Below, one piece after another: positions 1 through 7,187 of a DNA stretch of 10,413 nucleotides. The position numbers and the translations under genes are program-made. This stretch comes from Planctomycetota bacterium. Lineage in GTDB: Bacteria; Planctomycetota; GCA-002687715; DRQF01. The DNA lies in the NCBI GenBank assembly GCA_015485455.1, contig WFTN01000588.1, positions 1 through 10,413 of the forward strand. Direction: 5' to 3'. The stretch's first letter is position 1, and each line of letters starts with the position of its first letter. Below the pieces are notes generated by a model. That model ran no database searches. It was not told the DNA's origin and saw only the letters and a program-made list of their open reading frames with translations.

Positions 1-93
1 TTGGCGGCGCAAAGAGTCGAGGCGAGAATCGGATGCAAGATTCTGAACATCATGACGGCACTCGGGATGCCTGAGAGCGAGATGAGCGGATGA
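1..93 (+). CDS. C-terminal end of an unidentified protein (partial)
   Basis: The frame is open from the first base to a TGA at 91-93, giving 30 residues; the start lies outside the window. The visible tail is mildly amphipathic (for example KILNIMTALGMPESEM) and has plausible codon use, but it carries no motif I recognise. Its stop overlaps an ATG at 90-92 (ATGA), the kind of junction seen between coupled genes, and the following stretch also reads like former coding sequence. A terminator about 330 bp downstream would suit the end of this + strand transcription unit. With only 30 codons the reading frame itself is not certain. Confidence 0.4.
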   Translation: MAAQRVEARIGCKILNIMTALGMPESEMSG

Positions 94-344
94 ATATAGT
101 CGGTAACGATGGCGAACTACGACCTATTTTGAGTTGTGCACCAAGGCAGAAGATGATTGGCTAAGTTCATTGGCGAGAGGGCACAGGAATTGGTATTTGA
201 CCCAAGTTCGATGGCGTTGTATCGTTGAAATCTGAAGGTCATAAGCCTCTATTAGGTCTGGCTTTGGAGTATTCGGGAGGGAAAGCCATTGCTGAAGTCG
301 CGCCGAGGCAGCTTGCAAAAACGCCATCCGAAGATGACGAATAA
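90..344 (+). pseudogene. Possible degraded or frameshifted small gene
   Basis: No single frame is open through this stretch, yet protein-like segments occur in all three forward frames. One frame gives MANYDLF from an ATG at 109, broken by TGA at 130-132 after a TTTT run. A second continues at once with ELCTKAEDDWL. The first resumes with LAKFIGERAQELVFDPSS up to about 210. The third is open from 201 to a TAA at 342-344 and contains VVSLKSEGHKPLLGLALEY. Three small indels would join these into one protein of roughly 80 residues. The third frame also begins with an ATG at 90 that overlaps the preceding stop. This is an inference from sequence texture only; I do not recognise the product, and chance is a real alternative. 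Confidence 0.3.
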
Positions 345-369
345 CTTGGGAACTCAGACGAATTCCAGA

Positions 370-419
370 AGTTCGACTGAGAGTCCAACTCGGGGAGCTT
401 CGACACCCAAAGTCGAACT
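370..419. repeat. 9-bp inverted repeat upstream of the terminator
   Basis: AGTTCGACT (370-378) is the exact reverse complement of AGTCGAACT (411-419), with a 32-base interior that holds a smaller GAGT/ACTC hairpin (381-391). It lies just before the terminator and could form a structured 3' end for the upstream transcript. No RNA family is recognisable. Confidence 0.4.
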
Positions 420-427
420 CAAGCAAG

Positions 428-455
428 AGCCCGCGGCAAACGCCTCGGGCTTTTT
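428..455 (+). terminator. Rho-independent terminator
   Basis: AGCCCG (428-433) pairs with CGGGCT (446-451), and GGC (435-437) pairs with GCC (442-444). This makes a ten-position GC-rich stem with one internal mismatch and a four-base loop, followed directly by a T tract to 455. It is oriented to end + strand transcription from the gene or genes at 1-344. Confidence 0.78.
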
Positions 456-806
456 CTGTGTCAACTCCAAGAGCTAATCCCCAACCCGTTCCCGCATTAC
501 GACTTCTGCACCGGCCATCTCAAAGTCGTTCACAGTTCAACAACCGACCCGTTAATCAGTTCCACTGCGTCCATGTCGCACCCCCGAGGCGAACCTCTCT
601 GTAGGCTCTCTGTTTCAGGGGAGGTTTTTGGCGAAACGCTTAACACTCTCATCCAAGGGGTGACGTTAACTCGTCACGAAATCTGGATAGACCCGCGTGG
701 GTGGCAATGCCGGCGAGTAGGGAAGGAACGTCCAGGTGCTGGCTGACACCTTTCTGGGTGATCGTGATAGACTGTGTGTGATCGGCAAATCGCCGACGGA
801 AAGGGA
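456..806. other. Non-coding stretch with two weak dyads
   Basis: No convincing coding frame is seen on either strand. Two dyads are present. AACCTCTCT (592-600) can pair with GGGGAGGTT (618-626) with two G-T wobbles, followed by T625-T629; this would be a weak + strand terminator. GTGACG (660-665) and CGTCAC (672-677) form a perfect 6-bp dyad around TTAACT, which could be an operator for the next gene. Neither is strong enough for a firm call. Confidence 0.35.
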
Positions 807-1217
807 ATGACCGTGTCGTCTGCATTCAAATCTATTCTTGGCACCCAACGCTGTGTGGTGGCTGAATACACAAGCGATCAGGGCCCATACCTTGATGACT
901 TTTTCTTATGTCTGGCTTATGAGGACGGGGAAACCCATGAATGGGTAAGAGGAGACTCTCATCGTCAGGCTCAAGTCATGGCAGAGATAGAAGAGAAAGT
1001 GGGAGGCCCTATTCACCAGAGTCCCTTGAACAGCAGTGCCGATTACGCCACCCGAATTCTCTACCCCCCGGAACTCGTCAACAGTCCCTATTACGATTTT
1101 GATGAGCGAAGCCCGACTAAGGACGAGATGGGGTTCTTGGGCCGACTGTTTGGTGTAACAGTGATTGACCGAAAACTCAGCCGGGAAGTTATGGACTACC
1201 TGGGCTGGGAGGAGTAA
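807..1217 (+). CDS. Hypothetical protein, 136 aa, acidic
   Basis: I do not recognise this protein. The ATG at 807 is preferred because a purine-rich GGAAAGGG sequence (798-805) precedes it. The same frame can be opened from a GTG at 774, but that start has no ribosome binding site. The product is soluble-looking and acidic, with no signal peptide and no membrane segment. It is rich in aromatic and Asp/Glu residues, with clusters such as YLDDFFLCLAYEDGE near residues 29-43 and a C-terminal GWEE. It sits alone on the + strand with non-coding sequence on both sides, about 350 bp before the phosphoesterase-STAND gene, so it is probably a separate transcription unit. A weak promoter could lie at CTGACA (743-748) and TAGACT (768-773), but the 19-bp spacing is poor. 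Function unknown. Confidence 0.65.
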   Translation: MTVSSAFKSILGTQRCVVAEYTSDQGPYLDDFFLCLAYEDGETHEWVRGDSHRQAQVMAEIEEKVGGPIHQSPLNSSADYATRILYPPELVNSPYYDFDERSPTKDEMGFLGRLFGVTVIDRKLSREVMDYLGWEE

Positions 1218-1384
1218 CGGCACGTAACCTCCGGTTTTGGCTGCGCTTCCCGTGAACCTAATCCGCTTCAGCCTTCCAACCCTCGCAAGTTGACATCATT
1301 TGGGCGGGGATTGCGGTGCGGTGCAGGGCCTCCTCTTGGCGCTAAGAAGGTTATCGACCATTTGGCAATTGAGAGGAGATAATC

Positions 1385-1447
1385 ATGCAAAAAGACCGTT
1401 CGCCCTCTCGATTGCTACAGTTTCGACAGTCTCATGTTGACAACTGA
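1385..1447 (+). CDS. Possible 20-aa leader peptide or interrupted gene start
   Basis: An ATG at 1385 follows GAGAGGAG (1371-1378) at good spacing. This is one of the best ribosome binding sites on the + strand, yet the frame closes after 20 codons at TGA 1445-1447. The peptide is basic and polar (begins MQKDRSPSRLL). It may be a leader or regulatory peptide, or the 5' remnant of a gene cut by insertion of the element; its sequence does not tell which. A TTGACA hexamer overlaps its last codons. Confidence 0.35.
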   Translation: MQKDRSPSRLLQFRQSHVDN

Positions 1448-1464
1448 TTCACCGCATGTAACGA
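1437..1464 (+). promoter_or_regulatory. Candidate promoter upstream of the phosphoesterase-STAND gene
   Basis: A perfect -35 hexamer TTGACA (1437-1442) is followed after 16 bp by TAACGA (1459-1464), a partial -10 match. Transcription would start about 95 bp before the ATG at 1565. It is supported only by hexamer matching. Confidence 0.3.
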
Positions 1465-1521
1465 TTCAGCCAAGGAGTGGGGCTTGAGTCCTCTGACACC
1501 TTTGGGCCATCCAAAATCAAG

Positions 1522-1551
1522 AATTAGAGCTTAAACCTAACAGCTCGAATT
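1522..1551. promoter_or_regulatory. Imperfect 10-bp dyad before the STAND gene
   Basis: AATTAGAGCT (1522-1531) and AGCTCGAATT (1542-1551) are reverse complements at nine of ten positions, with a 10-base interior. The dyad ends 13 bp before the start codon at 1565. It could be a repressor site or an RNA hairpin limiting ribosome access; no strong Shine-Dalgarno sequence is seen there. Confidence 0.4.
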
Positions 1552-1564
1552 AAGAGTATCGACG

Positions 1565-4500
1565 ATGATTGGTTTACTTCAGATAAGTGATATTCACCTC
1601 AGCCATAATTCAGAGAACCCCATTGTCGACCGAGCAAACCTCATTGCCAGGGCAGTGTGCTCGCGTACCAAGGATTGTGAGACACTAATTGTCATCGTGA
1701 GCGGTGACATTGCAAATACTGGAGCTACGCTGGAATATGAGATTGCCGAAAAGTTCTTAACCGTATTGCGAGAAGCCATTCTTCGGGAATCCCCCAATTT
1801 GGACGGTGTTTATGTGATAACCGTCCCAGGGAACCACGATTGTGACTTTAGTATCGAAGACGACGTGCGCGATATCGTGATTGAGCACGCATCGACAAAG
1901 CGTCTTTCCCCAAAACTCATTGAGACCTGTACTTCAGTCCAAGACAACTACTTTGTATTTCAAGAAATCTGGGATGCAGACAAGGATGATGGCGAATTCT
2001 CAAGAATCCTATCGACCGTCCGCTTCGAACACACACACGGTATAATCGAAATCGTTCGACTCAATACTGCATGGGTTTCAAGAATTGAGGAAAAACAAGG
2101 TACTCTATATTATCCGAGCGAACTGCTGAACAATCTTCCGAAGAGTGATGATGACACTACCAGAATCGCCGTCATGCACCATCCTTTGCATTGGCAGAAT
2201 CAAAACCAAGTTCACGATCTGAGAAAGAAAATCGAAGGTTTATTCGACTTGATCTTGACTGGGCATGAACATTTCTCGGACGCATATCTAAAACAAAACG
2301 AACTGGGCCCCCTAGTAAACTACCTCGAAGGAGGAGAACTCCAATCCACCAGCAAACCAAACTTGTCTTCGTTCAATCTCCTAACAATTAATCCACAACA
2401 GAAGTTGAAGAGGATCACGCGCTTTCAGCTGCGAGGCGAGCTTTATGAGCCAGATCAAGATGAACAATGGACTCAATTCCAACCAGCTGCAGCCTCCCGC
2501 AACGAATTTCTAGGCTGGACGTCAGAATTCAAGGGCGAACTAAACGATCCCGGCGCAGGATACCGTCATCCACGGGAAAGCACCCTCAAATTGGATGACT
2601 TGTTTTTGTATCCAGACTTTCAAGAACAAGAGGCTGAGGGTGATGGGCAGCAGCGGATTGTGAGGGGTGCAAATGTCTTGGCAGAAATACTGAAACGCAA
2701 GCGAATGGTCATCACAGGAGATGCGAATGCCGGAAAGTCTGCGTTGTGCCGTCGAGTTTCTATTGATTTGAGGAAAAAGGGAATATTCCCAATCTTAATA
2801 ACCAAAGAGATCTTGGAATTTGGTCACTCATCGACTCGACTCTCAAACTTCATCGATGATTCGATCAAAGAGCAATACGGCGTTGAAAACGTCGAGTCAT
2901 TTAAGCAACAAGAAACTTCCAGCAAGGCAATAATTGTCGACAACTTCGGAACTAACGGAGTCGACAACCAGGCAATCGAGAATTTCATCGACCATATCAG
3001 CAAGAGATTCGAAATAATCATGTTAGTGGCGCCTGTGTCAATGCAGATTCAAGACTTCTACTCCGACTCGGACCAAATCGCAGTCTTGGTCGGCTTTGCA
3101 TGGCAGACAATTCGAGAATTCGGTCACAAGCAACGTTGGGCTCTAGTCGAACGGTGGGTTGATCTTGGCTCGGATGCAACAGATGATCGGAAGGACCTTC
3201 AAAGGGGAATCGATCGAAAACTGCGCTTGATAGAGTCCGTTCTGCACAGCGGGTTAGTGCCTTCTCGTCCTTTCTACATATTGGTTCTTCTCCAAGAACT
3301 TGAACTGGAATCTACACTTTCCGATCAATCAGCCGGATATGCTCACCTCTACGAAGTCTTGGTTATGGAGGCAGTTCACCAACTCCCTGGTAAGCATTCA
3401 ATTGATATCGCGAACAACTATCTTTCCGAGCTTGCATTCCACTTGCAGAAAGAAAATCGGAGCGGCCTCTCGCGAACGGATATAATTCAGTGGCATCAGG
3501 AATACTCTGCTAAGTTTGATGAACAAATCGATATAGATTCTTGGCTCGACAACTTAGTCGTGGCCGGCGTCTTTCGAACAGTTTTCGGAGAGTATCGATT
3601 CCGGTATCCATACATCTATTACTTCTTCGTTGCGAAACATCTCCGGGATCATCTTAATGAAGAGTCAATCCAAGAAACCATCAAGTCACTCTGCAAGTTG
3701 ATGCATCAGGAATCCACATCGAACCTCATGCTAATGATCTGCCATATGTGTAAGGATGATTTCATTCTCGACTCTCTACTTCGAACAGCGAATGAACTAT
3801 TCAATAGTTCGCCCTTATTCGATGCCAAAACATCAGGACGATTTTTGGAAATTCCATCAGAATCTCCTTTAGAACTTAGCAATAGCGACTTTGAAACACA
3901 AAAGAACAGGCAGAAACGCCTGGAGCAGTTGGACAACCGTGATCAAAGAATGACTGCCAGAGAGGACGCCCGATCTGATGAAGAAAATGAGCGCGATGAT
4001 GAGAAGGATCTAGGCCAAATGAGCCATGCCGCCGCTTCAAGGATAGTGCAGGTCTTGGGTCAAGTCCTAAGGAACTACTCAGGATCTCTCACCGCGAGAC
4101 GAAAACGGGTTGTACTTGAAACGACTTATGGCTTAGGGTTGCGAGCATTAGGTAGCGTCTTTTCAGAGATCAAAGAACACAGATCCACATTCTTGCGATC
4201 CGTTGAACGTGGTCTCAAGGAGAACTGGGAGAAGGATCAAATTGGAATCTCTGAGGCAAAAGAGATTCGGAGCAAGGCTGAGAAGTTCATTTCCTTGCGG
4301 CTTCGCGAATTCGCCTTCTTTGTGGTTAAGCACATTTCGAGATCAATCGGCACCGAACGCGTTGATAAGGCGCTAACTGACGTGGCAAATAGGATGGGAC
4401 TTACCGCTGCAATAATAGACCTTTCTATTAGGCTTGATCATTTTGACGAATTTCCAATGCACCAATTGGAGAAAGTTCGCAAGGAATGTGGAAAACATTG

Positions 4501-4645
4501 GTTCCCAAATTCGATCACGCAGTGGATAGTCGTTGACCACCTCTTCCTAAACAAGGTCGCTTACCATGAAAGACAGAAAGCCTGTTCTATTCTCAAGATC
4601 AAATTGACAGAAAAAAAGGTCATTTCAATTCAAGCAGCACGATGA
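1565..4645 (+). CDS. Metallophosphoesterase-STAND/NACHT-like NTPase, putative defence protein
   Basis: This 1026-residue cytosolic protein joins a calcineurin-like phosphoesterase to a P-loop signalling NTPase. Residues 1-290 hold all phosphoesterase metal motifs: D9-x-H11, G47-D48, G89-N-H-D92, M204-H-H-P207 and G233-H-E-H236, so the enzyme looks intact; the layout resembles CpdA-like phosphodiesterases. After a linker (TLKLDDLFLYPDF), residues 370-500 form the NTPase, with Walker A GDANAGKS (385-392) and a Walker B-like IIVDNF (456-461). A STAND-type winged-helix end follows, with YRFRYPYIYYFFVAKHL at 677-693. A highly charged linker (about 780-820) leads to a helical C-terminal domain with VLGQVLRNYSGSL near 830-845. 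There is no signal peptide or membrane segment. The gene looks more AT-rich than its neighbours and converges on the recombinase operon, as cargo would. In family terms such proteins are STAND/NACHT/Avs-like sensors carrying effector domains; that this one blocks phage, and the substrate it cleaves, are inference. The ribosome binding site is weak. Confidence 0.85.
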   Translation: MIGLLQISDIHLSHNSENPIVDRANLIARAVCSRTKDCETLIVIVSGDIANTGATLEYEIAEKFLTVLREAILRESPNLDGVYVITVPGNHDCDFSIEDDVRDIVIEHASTKRLSPKLIETCTSVQDNYFVFQEIWDADKDDGEFSRILSTVRFEHTHGIIEIVRLNTAWVSRIEEKQGTLYYPSELLNNLPKSDDDTTRIAVMHHPLHWQNQNQVHDLRKKIEGLFDLILTGHEHFSDAYLKQNELGPLVNYLEGGELQSTSKPNLSSFNLLTINPQQKLKRITRFQLRGELYEPDQDEQWTQFQPAAASRNEFLGWTSEFKGELNDPGAGYRHPRESTLKLDDLFLYPDFQEQEAEGDGQQRIVRGANVLAEILKRKRMVITGDANAGKSALCRRVSIDLRKKGIFPILITKEILEFGHSSTRLSNFIDDSIKEQYGVENVESFKQQETSSKAIIVDNFGTNGVDNQAIENFIDHISKRFEIIMLVAPVSMQIQDFYSDSDQIAVLVGFAWQTIREFGHKQRWALVERWVDLGSDATDDRKDLQRGIDRKLRLIESVLHSGLVPSRPFYILVLLQELELESTLSDQSAGYAHLYEVLVMEAVHQLPGKHSIDIANNYLSELAFHLQKENRSGLSRTDIIQWHQEYSAKFDEQIDIDSWLDNLVVAGVFRTVFGEYRFRYPYIYYFFVAKHLRDHLNEESIQETIKSLCKLMHQESTSNLMLMICHMCKDDFILDSLLRTANELFNSSPLFDAKTSGRFLEIPSESPLELSNSDFETQKNRQKRLEQLDNRDQRMTAREDARSDEENERDDEKDLGQMSHAAASRIVQVLGQVLRNYSGSLTARRKRVVLETTYGLGLRALGSVFSEIKEHRSTFLRSVERGLKENWEKDQIGISEAKEIRSKAEKFISLRLREFAFFVVKHISRSIGTERVDKALTDVANRMGLTAAIIDLSIRLDHFDEFPMHQLEKVRKECGKHWFPNSITQWIVVDHLFLNKVAYHERQKACSILKIKLTEKKVISIQAAR

Positions 4646-4668
4646 TGGTGCAGTTGCAACAATCAAGC

Positions 4669-4983
4669 TCAAGCCAGGCAGTCAACCTTGGCGCCTGCAA
4701 TGAATCGGATTTGATCCGGTACCCGCAATCCAGAAAGCACATCGTCTTTGCGTGAAACAGCCATTAGCATCAAATCCATCACCTGCGTCATCCGCGCCCT
4801 TGTGATCCCCAATCGCCTGGCAGCATCCGCATAGCTCTCAAGCGTTCCATCCTCAATGCACCGCTCAACGTAGTAGGCCAGCGCCAACCTCATCTCCAAC
4901 TTACTTGGCACGTCGCACACCACGTTGGCCTGTGTCGGTTTCTTCTTGGCTTCCTTGAACCGGTAGCTAACTCGTTCGCTCAT
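4669..4983 (-). CDS. ParB-like helix-turn-helix protein linked to the recombinase
   Basis: This 104-residue protein has a helix-turn-helix around residues 50-72 (ADAARRLGITRARMTQVMDL), matching the ParB/KorB-type pattern of a G-[IV]-[ST]-R-A-R turn followed by TQ. Similar short HTH ORFs are commonly found directly after serine recombinases in Alphaproteobacteria and related elements. The N-terminus is basic (RFKEAKKK). Its ATG (4983-4981) overlaps the recombinase stop as ATGA, and AGGAG lies seven bases upstream, so it is translationally coupled to the recombinase. A plausible role is recombination directionality or operon regulation; the sequence does not decide between them. It is the last gene of the operon, and only 23 bp separate its stop from the end of the convergent STAND gene. 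Confidence 0.82.
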   Translation of the reverse strand: MSERVSYRFKEAKKKPTQANVVCDVPSKLEMRLALAYYVERCIEDGTLESYADAARRLGITRARMTQVMDLMLMAVSRKDDVLSGLRVPDQIRFIAGAKVDCLA

Positions 4984-6509
4984 GCCATTCTCCTTTTCGT
5001 CAAGGCGCTCAAGCCAGCAGGATGGTAACTGATGGCAATATCTCCAGTCTCGGGCTCAAACCGGATCTCCTCCACAAGAAGGCTCAAGATCCTCTGCTTT
5101 TCTTTCGGAAGCAGTTCATGCCAGATCTCGTCGAACTCCCCAAGAGCCTTTGCCACCTCATCCTCGCTCACAGTGCCATTCTTAAGCGCTTCCAGTTCAC
5201 CATCGATTTCCTCGACTCGCGTCTCAACCCCAAAGATCTCCTGATCAATCTCAAGCAGCCTATCTGTTATGGCACCGGTTGCGCGTCTGTCTTTCGCCAA
5301 AGCAACAAACAAACCCTTGCGCTCCTTCTGGAGTTTTTTGAGCTGGCTCGCAACCGTTCTCTTCTCAGCCAGAAGCGTTGGCTTCTTCTTTCTTGCTTCC
5401 GCAAGGGCAGCCTTCACCGTTGCGGCTACGACGTTTTCGTCCTTGCCAATGGCTCGAATCTTGTCAATGACAAAAGTCTCGACCTCGTGGGCATTGAGCC
5501 GTGCCCCCGGGCATTGAAAGTCGGTTGGCAATTTGGATGCGCGGCAAACATAATAGTGGTAAAGCGCGTCCTTTTTTCTGGTGTAAGTGTGGCCCATGGG
5601 CAGGCCGCAGCCTCCGCAAACCAAGAGCCCCCTCAACAACAGGTTCCACTTGTTCTTGGCTCTTGAGCCTCCAGCGTGGCCATTGCCTCGCAAAAGTTCC
5701 TGGACGTCGTCGAATAACTCTTGGCTTACGATAGCTTTGTGAAGGCCGTTGAAAACTTCCTCATGATGGCGAACCTTGCCAATGTAGATGACTTGCTTCA
5801 GGTGGACCGATAGCGAGGAGGTTTTCCACTTTCCGCCACGCTTTGTACGCCAGCCTCTTCGATCGAGTTCTGCAACGGTTTTCGCCAAGGAACCATGTTG
5901 AAGATAAAGCTCAAAGATCTCTCGGACCCGCTTGGCCTCGTCCTTGACAATCTCCAGCTTTCCATCTTTGCCGACATAACCAAGAGGGGCATGGCCGCCG
6001 GGCCAGATGCCTCGTTTCCTTGAGGCGTGGATCTTGTCACGGGTTCGCTCTGAGATGACGTCCCGCTCAAACTCAGCGAAGCTCATTAGAATATTGAGGG
6101 TCAGTTTGCCCATGGAGTTGGCGGTGGAAAACTGCTGGGTGACCGAGGCAAACTCAACCCCGTGTTGGTCAAAAATATCCATGACTTTGGCGAAGTCCCT
6201 GATGGATCGGGAAAGCCTGTCGACCTTGTAAACAACGACACAGTCAATGAGGCCAAGTTCAATGTCTTGAAGGAGTCTTTGGAATCCCGGGCGGTCAATA
6301 TCCTTGCCCGAAAAGCCGCCATCTGAATAGACACCGGGTATCGCTTCCCATCCATCAAAGGCTCGACTCTTGATGTAAGCCTCAATGGATTCCTGCTGCG
6401 CTTCAAGAGATCCGAAGTTGGAGTCAGTGGAGCGGTCTACCGATTGTCGGACGTATATGGCCACACGCTTTTTCTTGGTGCCTCGTCTTTGGCCAGCGAG
6501 AGCGTTCAT
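4980..6509 (-). CDS. Large serine recombinase (site-specific integrase)
   Basis: This 509-residue enzyme catalyses DNA integration, excision or inversion through a Ser-DNA intermediate. Residues 15-165 are the resolvase/invertase catalytic domain: Y19-x-R21-x-S23 supplies the catalytic Ser23 and Arg21, YSDGGFSGKDIDRPG (61-75) is the usual conserved block, VDRLSR (96-101) carries further active-site arginines, and FAEFERDVISERTRD (144-158) starts the dimer-interface helix. A recombinase DNA-binding domain follows (about 175-290), then a zinc ribbon with Cys298, Cys301, Cys322 and Cys333. The coiled-coil segment at about 370-445 is typical of large serine integrases. All key residues are present and the length is normal, so it should be active. 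AGGAG sits eight bases before the ATG. The start overlaps the stop of the 56-aa gene (ATGA) and the stop overlaps the HTH gene start (ATGA). It is the likely mobiliser of the element. Confidence 0.97.
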   Translation of the reverse strand: MNALAGQRRGTKKKRVAIYVRQSVDRSTDSNFGSLEAQQESIEAYIKSRAFDGWEAIPGVYSDGGFSGKDIDRPGFQRLLQDIELGLIDCVVVYKVDRLSRSIRDFAKVMDIFDQHGVEFASVTQQFSTANSMGKLTLNILMSFAEFERDVISERTRDKIHASRKRGIWPGGHAPLGYVGKDGKLEIVKDEAKRVREIFELYLQHGSLAKTVAELDRRGWRTKRGGKWKTSSLSVHLKQVIYIGKVRHHEEVFNGLHKAIVSQELFDDVQELLRGNGHAGGSRAKNKWNLLLRGLLVCGGCGLPMGHTYTRKKDALYHYYVCRASKLPTDFQCPGARLNAHEVETFVIDKIRAIGKDENVVAATVKAALAEARKKKPTLLAEKRTVASQLKKLQKERKGLFVALAKDRRATGAITDRLLEIDQEIFGVETRVEEIDGELEALKNGTVSEDEVAKALGEFDEIWHELLPKEKQRILSLLVEEIRFEPETGDIAISYHPAGLSALTKRRMA

Positions 6510-6676
6510 TGTTCTTTCTCCTGCTTGGTTGGGGCAGGGGACGTGTTGGCCTCCAAGGCCGAAGCTATGCGCTCAGTGGCAAGCCGTAGTTTCTTCAACT
6601 CCCGAAAAAACTCTGGCACCTGCTTCTCTAAGAGGATCCTGCCAGCCACCGTCTTCTCGAATGGTATGTCTCTCAT
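6506..6676 (-). CDS. Small helical protein between DUF2924 and recombinase genes, 56 aa
   Basis: The ATG at 6676-6674 overlaps the stop of the DUF2924 gene (ATGA) and follows an AAAGG ribosome site at seven bases. The stop overlaps the start of the recombinase (ATGA). A longer in-frame version would start inside the DUF2924 gene, and I reject it because the coupled start is so well placed. The 56-residue product is charged and largely helical (FFRELKKLRLATERIASALEA, about 23-43), consistent with a short coiled coil, and has a polar Lys/Glu/Gln tail. I recognise no family. The position suggests a partner of the recombinase or of the DUF2924 protein, which is inference from synteny. Confidence 0.75.
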   Translation of the reverse strand: MRDIPFEKTVAGRILLEKQVPEFFRELKKLRLATERIASALEANTSPAPTKQEKEQ

Positions 6677-7170
6677 TGTTTCGCCTTTCCAGCCTTGAGC
6701 CCGAAGAAGGCTCGTCCGTTGCAATGCTGACCTGTGGCTGCCTTAGCGACGGCGCTTAGGCTGCGGAAGGTTTCGCCTTTGAATTCAAATCCCTTGGTTA
6801 GGACTCTTACCGCGATCAGCTTGCCCTTGTACTCCCGCGTGAGGCTAATGCCGGGGGTAATCTCAGGTGCCTTGGGCTTCTTGGACTCGCTGCCCGTGAT
6901 CGGTTGTGATAAGTCAATGCCAAGTTGGCTGATGAGTTCTTCAAGTCTCGCCTTGGCAACCATGGAAAGGCCGCCAGTGCGAATCTCCTCTAACTTCCAA
7001 GCGATGCGTTTCCAGAGATAGGCTCGATGTTTGACTCTTGGCTTCTTGCCAAAGACTCGTTGGTACTCGTCAAGTAGATCGGACATAGAGAGATCTCTGA
7101 GTTTGTTGATCTCCGCGACCCTTGCGGGAGTGTCCGATATCGTAGGGAATCCGACGTCTTTTCTGGCCAT
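6673..7170 (-). CDS. DUF2924 family protein
   Basis: This 165-residue protein has the two-part pattern I associate with DUF2924. The N-terminal helical region carries LRDLSMSDLLDEYQRVFGKK (25-44) and RAYLWKRIAWKLEE (49-62). The C-terminal core carries PGISLTREYKGK (106-117), then GFEFKGETFRSLSAVAKAATG (127-147) and NGRAFFGL (151-158). Family members are recurrently found beside serine recombinases in mobile elements, as here; the biochemical role is not established. The ATG at 7170 is preceded by GGAG six bases upstream. It follows the 48-aa gene by 17 bp and overlaps the 56-aa gene by four bases. The ending KAGKAKQ is basic. An accessory role in recombination or DNA binding is a guess from neighbourhood. 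Confidence 0.9.
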   Translation of the reverse strand: MARKDVGFPTISDTPARVAEINKLRDLSMSDLLDEYQRVFGKKPRVKHRAYLWKRIAWKLEEIRTGGLSMVAKARLEELISQLGIDLSQPITGSESKKPKAPEITPGISLTREYKGKLIAVRVLTKGFEFKGETFRSLSAVAKAATGQHCNGRAFFGLKAGKAKQ

Positions 7171-7187
7171 GGGTTTCTCCGTTGGTG

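Larger units (their letters stand above)
1218..1564. other. Intergenic region before the phosphoesterase-STAND gene
   Basis: No full-size gene is seen here. The region contains a 20-codon ORF with a strong ribosome binding site (1385-1447), a promoter-like TTGACA with a weak -10 (1437-1464) and an imperfect dyad (1522-1551), each listed separately. The left part, 1218-1370, shows nothing further. Confidence 0.5.

Noticed and set aside
370..420. tRNA or tmRNA-like TTCGA sequence
   Set aside because: No acceptor, D or anticodon arms can be built around it; it is only a simple inverted repeat.
289..477. A 62-codon + strand frame
   Set aside because: It runs straight through the terminator hairpin and T tract, which give its AAN-GFF-like residues, and its composition is low in hydrophobic residues.
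774..806. GTG at 774 as start of the 136-aa protein
   Set aside because: No ribosome site precedes it, while the ATG at 807 has a purine-rich site at usable spacing.
4611..4617. Run of seven A near the end of the STAND gene as a programmed frameshift site
   Set aside because: It lies ten codons from the stop, no stimulatory structure is seen, and a shift would change only the last few residues.
4600..4668. Terminator for the recombinase operon
   Set aside because: A T7 tract is present on the minus strand, but the nearest hairpin is only about four base pairs and lies some 20 bases away from it.
5022..5666. A long + strand frame (about 214 codons) opposite the recombinase
   Set aside because: It is antisense to a fully motif-supported recombinase and has a shadow-like Cys/Leu/Ser-rich composition with no ribosome site.
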